6,631 bases of DNA from Planctomycetota bacterium (GTDB lineage: Bacteria; Planctomycetota; MHYJ01; JACPRB01). Positions 1-5,775 of this stretch are shown here, in pieces (position 1 is the first letter of the stretch; the number at the start of each line of letters is the position of its first letter). The DNA is taken from NCBI GenBank assembly GCA_016200125.1, contig JACQFK010000008.1:1-6631 (forward strand). Direction: 5' to 3'. Position numbers and translations under genes: made by a program. Below the pieces are notes generated by a model. It did not search any database and had not been told where the DNA came from. It saw only the letters and a list, made by a program, of their open reading frames with translations.

Positions 1-148
1 CCAGCACCGCGGTGAGGAAGAAGACGGCGAAGATGGGCAGCCAGCTCGAGGGCCGCTGGCCGCGGGTCGAGCGGTCCCAGGCGCGGGCGAAGTCCTCGGG
101 GGCGCGGAGGGCGTCGATTACCGCCCCCCAGGTTCCAACGTCGGTCAT
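1..148 (-). CDS. N-terminal fragment of a membrane protein (partial, runs off left edge)
   Basis: The minus-strand frame begins at the ATG read from 148 to 146 and stays open to the window edge, giving 49 codons. The start is set by a strong Shine-Dalgarno AGGAGG (complement of 156-161) lying 7 nt upstream. The product begins MTDVGTWGAVIDALRAPEDF, continues with a charged stretch (ARAWDRSTRGQRP), and enters a hydrophobic segment (SSWLPIFAVFFLTAVL) that looks like a first transmembrane helix. A short soluble head with a phrase like 'L.AP.DFARAW' before the first helix recalls Yip1-type inner-membrane proteins, but the fragment is too short to assign a family. It is divergent from the histidine kinase, and its upstream region holds two operator-like dyads. 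Confidence is good that this is a gene and low for any function. Confidence 0.72.
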   Translation of the reverse strand, partial: MTDVGTWGAVIDALRAPEDFARAWDRSTRGQRPSSWLPIFAVFFLTAVL

Positions 149-163
149 GTTCCGGCCTCCTAA

Positions 164-179
164 TATATGAACTCGTTCA
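164..179. promoter_or_regulatory. Operator-like inverted repeat, copy 1
   Basis: TATATGAAC-TC-GTTCA. The arms TGAAC (168-172) and GTTCA (175-179) are perfectly complementary around a 2-bp centre. The site lies just upstream of the Shine-Dalgarno of the minus-strand gene that starts at 148. A bound repressor would sit in its 5' leader. The form, a short palindrome in an AT-rich gap, resembles TetR/AcrR-family operators; that family assignment is inference. Confidence 0.5.
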
Positions 180-212
180 CTTATGGGACCGGACCCGGCG
201 GCCCGGCGTTAC

Positions 213-241
213 AGTATATGAACATGTTCATAAATAGGATA
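213..241 (-). promoter_or_regulatory. Candidate promoter of the leftward membrane-protein gene
   Basis: Read on the minus strand, TATACT (complement of 213-218) is a good -10 hexamer. The position 17 bp further upstream holds only TATCCT, a poor -35. The palindrome at 217-232 covers the spacer and part of the -10, which fits repression by occlusion. A second hexamer, TATATT (complement of 162-167), is too close to the start: a transcript from it would lose the Shine-Dalgarno. Evidence is motif reading only. Confidence 0.3.
217..232. promoter_or_regulatory. Operator-like perfect palindrome, copy 2
   Basis: TATGAACATGTTCATA is a perfect 16-bp palindrome. With the two preceding bases it shares TATATGAAC-NN-GTTCA with copy 1, at an exact offset of 51 bp, which is about five helical turns. 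Two dimers would therefore lie on nearly the same face of the DNA. It overlaps the best candidate promoter for the minus-strand gene, as expected for a repressor site. It also lies upstream of the histidine kinase, so either or both divergent units could be controlled. Confidence 0.6.
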
Positions 242-244
242 CCC

Positions 245-281
245 TCGACGGTCCCGGAGGTCAAGGGGTAGACTATCGGGA
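245..281 (+). promoter_or_regulatory. Candidate leaderless promoter of the histidine kinase
   Basis: TCGACG (245-250, four of six matches to TTGACA), an 18-bp spacer, then TAGACT (269-274, a TANNNT-type -10), and 7 nt to the ATG at 282. Transcription starting about 7 nt after the -10 would begin at or beside the start codon. The only purine-rich upstream tract, GGAGG at 256-260, is 21 nt from the ATG and too far for a Shine-Dalgarno. The same -10-to-ATG spacing recurs at other genes in this window. Confidence 0.45.
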
Positions 282-1799
282 ATGTCCGGTCTCAAGGAGA
301 CTCTCTACTTCGTCGCGAGCGCCGGCAACCTCTGCCTCGCCAACCTCGTCGTCTTCCGCGCCCGCCGCGCCCGGGGGACCCTCCCCATTGCCCTCCTCTG
401 CGTCACCCTCTTCCTCTGGGACTTCGGGCAGGGCGCCCTCCTGCGCTATCCCCAGGCCCAGTACTGGTCCACGATCCGCCTCGTGGGGTCCGCCATGGCC
501 CCCGCCTTCCTCTGGCATTTCGTCCTCGTCTTCACCGGCCGGGATCAGACCCTGCGGACCTGGCTGATCCTCGTCTACGTCGCCGCCGGCTTCTTCACGC
601 TCAGCACCGCGGGCGCCTTCGCCTCCCGGACGCTGATGACCTACGTCGACGGCAGCCTCTGGAACGCGATCTACCTCGCCGTCTTCTTCCCCTTCTTCCT
701 GCTTTCCTTCCGCCTGGTCTACCTCCGCCGCCGCGAGGTCCAGACCGCCGTCGAGCGCAACGCCGCCAACTTCGTGGCGCTGGGCATCGCCGTCGCCATC
801 GTCATGGGCTTCACGGAGCTCGTCCACCGCTTCGTCCCCTGGGTGGAGCCCCTGGGCCACGTGGGCAGCGTCCTCTGCACGCTGGTCCTGGCCGTCGCGA
901 TCCTCCGCCACCGCCTGCTGGAGAAGCAGGCGCCGGTCCGCTCGCTCTCCTTCGTCCTGCTCCTGGCCGGATCGGCGATCGTCGTCGTGGCCCTCCTCTC
1001 CTGGCGGCTCCAGGAGCGGACGCGGCCCGCCTTCCTGTTCGGCGCCGTCGCCCTCACGACCCTCCTCGCCCTCTACCGCACCGTCTTCATCCGCCTCTAC
1101 GAGCAGGCCCAGCGCCGCGAGCGCCTCGCGCTCATCGGCACCATGGCCGCCGGCGTCGCCCACGAGATCCGCAACCCCCTCGCCTCCATCAAGGGCGCCG
1201 CGCAGTTCGTCCAGAAGGACCTGGAGGGGACCCCCGGGAAGGAGGACGCCAAGGAGTACCTCAAGCTGCTCGTCGGCGAGGTCGACCGCCTCAACGGCGT
1301 CGTCGAGTCCTTCCTCACCTACGCCCGCCCGATCGATCCGCGGCGACAGGACATCGCCCTCGACGGCTTCCTGCGCGACCTGCTGCGCCTCCACGCCGCG
1401 TCGCTCCCGCCGTCGATCAAGGTCGAGACCTCCTTCGACCCGGAGCTGCCCATGGTCCGCGCCGATCCGGCGCTGCTGACGATGGCGGTGACGAACGTGG
1501 TCCGCAACGCCGCCGAGGTGATGCCCGAGGGCGGGACGCTGCGGGTCCGGACGAGCGGCGTGGCCAGCGCGCTCCGGAGCTGGGCCGCGATCGAGATCGA
1601 GGACAGCGGCCCCGGGATCGCCCGCGGCGACGCCGAGCGGATCTTCCAGCCCTTCTACACGACGAAGGCGAAGGGCACCGGGCTGGGCCTGGCGATCGCT
1701 CTGCGCGTCCTCGAGGCCCACGGCGGCGACATCTCCGTCGAGAACCTCGAACCGCACGGATGCAGGTTTACGTTCCTCCTGCCGCTCCCGATCCTATAA
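282..1799 (+). CDS. Polytopic membrane sensor histidine kinase (NtrB/AtoS-type core)
   Basis: A 505-residue inner-membrane sensor kinase that autophosphorylates on His and passes the phosphate to the regulator encoded just downstream. The N-terminal half is hydrophobic, with about nine likely helices (near residues 7-25, 34-54, 65-86, 92-113, 126-147, 161-181, 190-209, 221-241 and 249-270). The first seven, with phrases such as WHFVLVFTGR, resemble the seven-helix N-terminal domain of some histidine kinases; the last two look like an addition. No PAS, GAF or HAMP domain is evident. The HisKA box is GVAHEIRNPLASIKG with phospho-acceptor H294. The ATPase domain shows the N box NVVRNAAEVMPEGG (key N409), G1 DSGPGI (D441), F box FQPFYTTK and G2 GTGLGLA (465-471). 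All catalytic motifs are intact. No in-frame start lies upstream before divergence. The stimulus is unknown; the sensing part is probably the membrane domain itself because no large periplasmic loop is present. Confidence 0.95.
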   Translation: MSGLKETLYFVASAGNLCLANLVVFRARRARGTLPIALLCVTLFLWDFGQGALLRYPQAQYWSTIRLVGSAMAPAFLWHFVLVFTGRDQTLRTWLILVYVAAGFFTLSTAGAFASRTLMTYVDGSLWNAIYLAVFFPFFLLSFRLVYLRRREVQTAVERNAANFVALGIAVAIVMGFTELVHRFVPWVEPLGHVGSVLCTLVLAVAILRHRLLEKQAPVRSLSFVLLLAGSAIVVVALLSWRLQERTRPAFLFGAVALTTLLALYRTVFIRLYEQAQRRERLALIGTMAAGVAHEIRNPLASIKGAAQFVQKDLEGTPGKEDAKEYLKLLVGEVDRLNGVVESFLTYARPIDPRRQDIALDGFLRDLLRLHAASLPPSIKVETSFDPELPMVRADPALLTMAVTNVVRNAAEVMPEGGTLRVRTSGVASALRSWAAIEIEDSGPGIARGDAERIFQPFYTTKAKGTGLGLAIALRVLEAHGGDISVENLEPHGCRFTFLLPLPIL

Positions 1800-1807
1800 T
1801 CATCGGA
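1795..1807 (+). promoter_or_regulatory. Candidate internal leaderless promoter of the response regulator
   Basis: A perfect TATAAT (1795-1800) overlaps the kinase stop codon and lies 7 nt before the regulator ATG at 1808. No Shine-Dalgarno is present (CATCGGA precedes the ATG). No convincing -35 is seen at 16-19 bp upstream. The start context TATAAT-CATCGGA-ATG is strikingly like the kinase start context TAGACT-ATCGGGA-ATG. The regulator could therefore be made both from the kinase transcript and from its own leaderless mRNA. Confidence 0.45.
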
Positions 1808-3130
1808 ATGCCCAAGGTGCTGGTCGTCGACGACGAGCCCTCCATGGTCAAGGTGCTCTCCGGCTTCCTCGCCCAGGAGAAGATCCCCTGCGCGACGGCC
1901 TCCAGCGGCGAGGCGGCGCTCAAGGTCCTCCACACCGACGACATCGGCGTCATCGTCACCGACCTCAAGATGACCGGCATGGACGGCCTCCAGCTTCTCG
2001 AGCACGCGCTCAACATCGACCGCTCGCTGCAGGTCATCCTGATGACCGCCCACGGCACCGCCGAGATCGGCCAGCGCGCCTGGGAGATGGGGGCGGCGGG
2101 CTACGTGCGGAAGCCCTTCGACCGCGACGAGATCGTCTTCGAGGTCCGCCGCGCGCTCGACCGGGTCCAGGCCGGCGGCGAGGTCTCGGAGACGCCCGGC
2201 GAGATGGTGGGCCAGTCGGCGCCGATGAAGGACGTCTACGCGATGGTGGCGCGCATCGCGCCCACGAGCTCCACGGTCCTGATCCGCGGCGAGACCGGCA
2301 CCGGCAAGGAGCTCGTCGCCCGGGCGATCCACGACCAGTCCAAGCGCAAGGGGAAGCCTTTCATCAAGGTCATCTGCGCGTCGCTGCCCGAGACGCTGAT
2401 CGAGAGCGAGCTCTTCGGCTACGAGAAGGGGGCCTTTACGGGCGCCGCGGCCACCAAGCCCGGCCGCTTCGAGCTGGCCGAGGGGGGGACGATCTTCCTG
2501 GACGAGATCGGAGAGCTCACGCCCGCGACGCAGGTGAAGCTCCTCCGCGTGCTGCAGGACCGCCAGTTCGAGCGCCTCGGCGGGACCCAGACGCTGCGCT
2601 CCGACGTGCGCGTGCTGGCGGCGACCCACCGCGACCTTGAGGCCCTGGTGAGAGAGGGAAAATTCCGGGAGGACCTCTTCTACCGGATCAACGTCGTGCC
2701 CGTCCGGATGCCCGCCCTGCGCGAGCGGCCGACGGACATCCCGCTGCTCGCCGACCACTTCCTGAAGAAGTTCCGCCAGGAGCACGGCAAGGCGAGCGTG
2801 AAGCTCGACGCCAAGGCGATCGACGCGCTCGCCTCCCACGGATGGCCGGGGAACGTCCGCGAGCTGCAGAACGTGGTCGAGCGTCTCGTGGTGCTGAACC
2901 AGTCGGGTCTCATCCTCGAGCAGGACGTGCGGCCCTGCCTCGCGCCGCGGCTCACGGACGCGCCCGCCTCGGGGCCGGTGGCGCTCGGCGCCTCGGTGGC
3001 GGGTGCCGAGAAGGCGGCGATCGAAGGCGCGCTCAAGGCCTCCGGGGGCAACCGCACCCACGCCGCCAAGGCGCTCGGCATCTCCCGCCGCACCCTCCAC
3101 AACAAGCTCAACGAGTACGGCATCTCCTGA
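1808..3130 (+). CDS. NtrC-family sigma-54-dependent response regulator
   Basis: A 440-residue bacterial enhancer-binding protein, the likely partner of the upstream kinase. The receiver domain (about 1-120) has the acidic pair D8-D9, phospho-acceptor D52 (VTDLKM), T80 and K102. The central AAA+ sigma-54 interaction domain (about 132-365) has Walker A GETGTGKE (161-168), the sigma-54 contact loop GAFTGA (208-213), Walker [11 protein letters not shown] (227-236), [11 protein letters not shown], and sensor [10 protein letters not shown] (346-353). A short linker leads to a Fis-type HTH at the C terminus ([20 protein letters not shown], about 414-433). All key residues are intact, so it should hydrolyse ATP to remodel sigma-54 RNA polymerase. 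The start at 1808 is chosen because receivers begin directly before the first beta strand ([10 protein letters not shown]). An in-frame ATG at 1760 would add 16 residues that overlap the kinase end and look unlike a receiver. Overall architecture and length are typical of NtrC/ZraR/AtoC; the regulated genes are not known. Confidence 0.96.
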   Translation: MPKVLVVDDEPSMVKVLSGFLAQEKIPCATASSGEAALKVLHTDDIGVIVTDLKMTGMDGLQLLEHALNIDRSLQVILMTAHGTAEIGQRAWEMGAAGYVRKPFDRDEIVFEVRRALDRVQAGGEVSETPGEMVGQSAPMKDVYAMVARIAPTSSTVLIRGETGTGKELVARAIHDQSKRKGKPFIKVICASLPETLIESELFGYEKGAFTGAAATKPGRFELAEGGTIFLDEIGELTPATQVKLLRVLQDRQFERLGGTQTLRSDVRVLAATHRDLEALVREGKFREDLFYRINVVPVRMPALRERPTDIPLLADHFLKKFRQEHGKASVKLDAKAIDALASHGWPGNVRELQNVVERLVVLNQSGLILEQDVRPCLAPRLTDAPASGPVALGASVAGAEKAAIEGALKASGGNRTHAAKALGISRRTLHNKLNEYGIS

Positions 3131-3139
3131 CCCTGGCCT

Positions 3140-3168
3140 GTCACAAAACAACCAGTTTGTTTTGTGAC
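3140..3168. terminator. Convergent-gap hairpin, probable bidirectional terminator
   Basis: A perfect 12-bp inverted repeat, GTCACAAAACAA (3140-3151) and TTGTTTTGTGAC (3157-3168), with a 5-nt loop CCAGT. It fills most of the 40-bp gap between two convergent stop codons (3130 and 3171), which is the usual place for a shared terminator. It is not a canonical Rho-independent terminator: the stem is AT-rich and no clean U-tract follows on either strand, though the 3' arm on the plus strand is itself U-rich. A protein-binding dyad is the alternative. Confidence 0.55.
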
Positions 3169-3170
3169 TT

Positions 3171-4313
3171 CTACTCGAGGAACTTGCGGAGCGAGCGCGC
3201 CAGATCACGGCCCAGCGCGCGGGCGCTGTCGGCGCTGACGATCCGGCCGTTGGCGTGGGCGTAGGAGACTTCGATCGTCGTCGCCGCGGGATTCCCCGGC
3301 AGCTCCTGGGCCCAGCGGGCGAAGCTCATCCCCTGTGTGAAATTGGTGGCCGTGTTCCAGGCGGTCCCGAAGGGGACGTTGTCCGCGGCGCGGTAGAGCA
3401 GGGGGCCGGACTGGATCGACTCGAGGATCCCGGCCAGCTTCTCGATCTTCTTCCAGTTGTCCGGGTTCTCCGAGCCCACGAAGTAGATCGTCTCATTGTG
3501 GGCGCCCCGGAGCGTGGGACAGTGGAGGTCGAGCGCGAAGCGGAGCCCGCCCTCCGACCACTTCGGCGCGAACTCGCGCAGCGCCTTCGTGGAGGCGTAG
3601 AGGCTCTCGCCGCTGTAGTCGCGGTTGTGGTCGCGCGGGATCCGGTTCTTCCCCTGGTCGCCGTCCTCGACGCCGTCCTTGTCCACGAAGGGGATCGCCA
3701 TGATCTCGGCCTTCTCCCGGTACCAGGCATCGGAAAGCGCCTCCTCGAGAATCCCCTCGAGGACGTAGCTCGCGATCATCTCGCAGGCGTGATGCCGCGC
3801 CGTGAGGAGGATCCGGTTCGGACCGCTCCCCAGACGCAGGCGTTCGACCTTCCGCCCCTTCTTCGTCTCGCAGAGCGTCTCCACCCTGAGCCCCGCCTCC
3901 TTTTCGTGGCGCGCGAGGAACTTCCGGAGATCCTTCTCGAAGTAGGGGATCGAGACGCAGAAGCGGACGTCCCTTGCGTCGGCGGGGAAGGCCGCCTGGA
4001 AGGACGGGCCTTTCACCGACTCCTTCCCGAGCCAGCTCCAGGTTTCGCCGCCGTCGAGGCTCATCGCGGGCCCGAGCACGCCCACCACGTCGCCCTTCGT
4101 GAAACGGAACGTGAGCGTCCGGCCCTGGGCGCCGCGGACGCGGAAGGCCCAGTAGAACCAGTCGCCCTTCGTGTCGCGAAGATCCTGGTGGAGCGAGACG
4201 CTGTCGCCGTCGACCTTGTCGACGATGATGTTCCCGCCGGGGAGCTCCGCGTCGATCCGGAGCTCCTCCTGGACCGGGAGCAGGAGCAGCAGGACTCCGA
4301 GCATTCGCGCCAT
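3171..4313 (-). CDS. M14 zinc carboxypeptidase, CCP-like (cytosolic-carboxypeptidase type)
   Basis: A 380-residue metallopeptidase. An N-terminal beta-rich domain (about 18-130; GDWFYWAFRV, LTFRFTKGDVVGVLGPA, FCVSIPYFEKDL) precedes the catalytic domain, the arrangement known from CCP/Nna1-type M14 peptidases. Zinc ligands are H175 and E178 (ARHHACEM, the HxxE motif) and H264 (ALDLHCP). The substrate-binding NR pair lies in RDHNRDY (N230-R231), and the catalytic Glu is E348 in TIEVSYAH. The catalytic set appears complete. Eukaryotic relatives trim C-terminal glutamates; the bacterial substrate is unknown. The N terminus MARMLGVLLLLLPV could be a short Sec signal, but no AxA cleavage site or lipobox is clear, so the location is uncertain. 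The ATG at 4313 is preceded by GAGGT 5 nt upstream and also by TATAGA 7 nt upstream. The frame extends upstream to 4628, but that stretch is proline/arginine-rich shadow over the next gene. It is the last gene of the leftward cluster. Confidence 0.9.
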   Translation of the reverse strand: MARMLGVLLLLLPVQEELRIDAELPGGNIIVDKVDGDSVSLHQDLRDTKGDWFYWAFRVRGAQGRTLTFRFTKGDVVGVLGPAMSLDGGETWSWLGKESVKGPSFQAAFPADARDVRFCVSIPYFEKDLRKFLARHEKEAGLRVETLCETKKGRKVERLRLGSGPNRILLTARHHACEMIASYVLEGILEEALSDAWYREKAEIMAIPFVDKDGVEDGDQGKNRIPRDHNRDYSGESLYASTKALREFAPKWSEGGLRFALDLHCPTLRGAHNETIYFVGSENPDNWKKIEKLAGILESIQSGPLLYRAADNVPFGTAWNTATNFTQGMSFARWAQELPGNPAATTIEVSYAHANGRIVSADSARALGRDLARSLRKFLE

Positions 4314-4326
4314 GTCGACCTCTATA
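4314..4326 (-). promoter_or_regulatory. Peptidase start region: Shine-Dalgarno or leaderless -10
   Basis: On the minus strand this reads TATAGA-GGTCGAC immediately before the ATG at 4313. The tract AGAGGT can act as a Shine-Dalgarno for a read-through operon mRNA. TATAGA is also a four- or five-of-six -10-like hexamer at the same 7-nt spacing seen upstream of three other genes here. The two readings cannot be separated by sequence. Confidence 0.35.
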
Positions 4327-4345
4327 AGCCCCCGGCCCTCCGGGA

Positions 4346-4864
4346 TTACAGCGCTTCCTTGGGGCGCTGGAAGGCGCCGAGGATTCCTTCGAGCGATAGC
4401 CAGAGCGCCAGGATCCCGGCCCCTCCCGCGACGATCTCGAAGCGCGGCGCCGCGAGGACCCCCCAGATCAGCCCCGCGACACCCACGAGCGGGCGGATGC
4501 CGGCCAGAGGGCCGAACACCAGCGTGCTGGTCAGGCAGCGGATGTCCACCGAGGGGATCAGGCGGAAGGCGAGCGCGCTGAAGATCAGGCCCGCGTAGGG
4601 GAGGTAGACCTGGAGCATCCGGACCCACACGCGGGCGAGATCGGCCCGGAAGGCGGAGGGATCCGGCGCGGCCCGCAGCGCGAGGAGGACCAGGCTGAGC
4701 GAGAGCGCCGCGGCGATCTGACCCAGGACGAAGCCGCGCGCCATCGACTTGAGGTAGTGGGGCCCCTTGCGGATCAGCGCGCTCCGGCCGGCCGCCGCGG
4801 AGTAGCCGGACACCGTGGCGTCGACGACGGCCAGGACGTAGAGGGTCCCGAGCAGCAGCGTCAT
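4346..4864 (-). CDS. Small polytopic membrane protein of unknown function
   Basis: A 172-residue protein with about five hydrophobic segments (near residues 2-22, 42-63, 83-103, 110-137 and 140-163) and few charged residues outside the linkers. No catalytic or cofactor motif was recognised. The most distinctive region is between helices 1 and 2 (VDATVSGYSAAAGRSALIRK), where a D, a GY and an AAGR occur close together and may form a conserved signature. The ATG at 4864 overlaps the methyltransferase stop in an ATGA arrangement (4 bp), so it is probably translated by coupling; only a weak G-rich tract precedes it. The stop at 4346 leaves 32 bp before the peptidase start. This is a confident gene because frame, overlap and membrane pattern agree, but no family is named. 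Confidence 0.8.
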   Translation of the reverse strand: MTLLLGTLYVLAVVDATVSGYSAAAGRSALIRKGPHYLKSMARGFVLGQIAAALSLSLVLLALRAAPDPSAFRADLARVWVRMLQVYLPYAGLIFSALAFRLIPSVDIRCLTSTLVFGPLAGIRPLVGVAGLIWGVLAAPRFEIVAGGAGILALWLSLEGILGAFQRPKEAL

Positions 4865-5775
4865 TCCCAGGCCCCCAGGCGCGAACTCCGGGAGCCGAGG
4901 GACCGGAGGAAGGCCTCTTTGACCTCGGGCCGCAGCCCGATCAGCGAATGGAAGGCGCGCGGAATGGGGAGGATCCCCAGCCGCGTGCTGTACATCGTGC
5001 GGACGAAGCCTCCCGCGCCTTCCCCGGCGGCGCGGACCAGCTCGGCGCCCGAGTAGGCGCGGATCGCGGAGACGACGCCGTCGTGCTTCGCCAGCGGATC
5101 GCGCATCCGCACGGCGTGGAAGAGCCAGGATCCGAAGGGGGCCATGAACGAGGGAAGGAAATCGAAATGGACGAAGGCGCGCGTCTCGGGCCGGTCGTGG
5201 CTGCGGAAGAAGCCCGCGAGCGCGGGGCCCCGGAAATGGTGGATCACGCCGGTGCTGAGGAAGACCGATCCGGGGGGATCGAGGCGGAACGCGTTGGCGA
5301 CGCGGAAAGTGACCTTCAGATTCTCCAGCGCCGCCAGGCGCATGGCCTCGCCGACAAGGGCCGGATGGTAATCGGCCCCGACGAGCTCGACATCGGCGCC
5401 GAGATCGCCGCGGGCGGCCAGCCAGCGCAGCACGAACCCGGTGCCGCAGCCGACGTCGACGATCCGGATCGGGCGCGGCACGCCGGTCGAGCGGAGCGCC
5501 TCGAGCAGCGGACGGAGGACCTCCGCGACCCGCTGCCCGTGCTGGAACCCCTCGGAGATCCGCTGCATCTCGCAGTGGACCCGGACGAGGCGGCGGTCGA
5601 CCGCATCGGGATCGAGGATGCCGTCGCGGTCCGCCATCGCCCGCACGATGCGGATCGCGCGGCGGTTGGACTGGGCGGCGAACTTGTCGACGACGTCGCT
5701 CTTCCGGACCGGGAGGCGCTGGAGGGTGTCCGGATCGAACGCCAGGATCTCATCCGAGATTTCGAGGTCGTTCAT
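4861..5775 (-). CDS. Class I SAM-dependent methyltransferase
   Basis: A 304-residue protein. The first 100 residues are helical and charged (LPVRKSDVVDKFAAQSNRRA, then CEMQRISEGFQHGQRVAEVL) and are not part of the core fold; they may form a substrate cap. The Rossmann-like core follows: motif I VDVGCGTGF (106-114) binds S-adenosylmethionine, D135 in LVGADYHP is the likely ribose-binding acidic residue, NAFRLD (161-166) lines the adenine site, and LSTGVIHHF (173-181) is at the motif IV position. The C-terminal part (FDFLPSFMAPFGSWLFHAVR) is aromatic-rich and could contact a membrane or lipid substrate. The substrate is unknown; a small molecule or lipid is more likely than nucleic acid given the neighbours, but this is inference. 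The start at 5775 overlaps the yndJ-like stop by 26 bp. It lacks a Shine-Dalgarno but has TATACT 7 nt upstream. Confidence 0.9.
   Translation of the reverse strand: MNDLEISDEILAFDPDTLQRLPVRKSDVVDKFAAQSNRRAIRIVRAMADRDGILDPDAVDRRLVRVHCEMQRISEGFQHGQRVAEVLRPLLEALRSTGVPRPIRIVDVGCGTGFVLRWLAARGDLGADVELVGADYHPALVGEAMRLAALENLKVTFRVANAFRLDPPGSVFLSTGVIHHFRGPALAGFFRSHDRPETRAFVHFDFLPSFMAPFGSWLFHAVRMRDPLAKHDGVVSAIRAYSGAELVRAAGEGAGGFVRTMYSTRLGILPIPRAFHSLIGLRPEVKEAFLRSLGSRSSRLGAWE

Noticed and set aside
186..199. GG-N10-GC spacing suggesting a sigma-54 promoter upstream of the kinase
   Set aside because: Only the invariant dinucleotides fit; the -12 element reads CGGC rather than TTGC, and such spacing is common by chance in GC-rich DNA.
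217..232. LexA/SOS box
   Set aside because: GAAC and GTTC are present, but the spacer is 2 bp rather than the 4 bp of Gram-positive-type boxes, a second copy is present, and no SOS gene is adjacent.
273..1757. 494-codon open frame on the minus strand opposite the histidine kinase
   Set aside because: Product is low-complexity (Gly, Glu, Asp, Arg-rich) with no domain, and it is the antisense of a gene with full kinase motifs. Long antisense frames are expected in GC-rich codon usage.
1655..3208. 517-codon open frame on the minus strand opposite the response regulator
   Set aside because: Arg/Asp/Leu/His-rich antisense translation without motifs; the plus-strand frame has all NtrC motifs.
3255..4598. 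447-codon open frame on the plus strand opposite the peptidase
   Set aside because: Compositionally biased shadow; the minus-strand frame has the complete M14 catalytic set.
4314..4628. N-terminal extension of the peptidase frame up to 4628
   Set aside because: Overlaps the membrane-protein gene and is Pro/Arg/Gly-rich; the CCP-like domain and a good start context begin at 4313.
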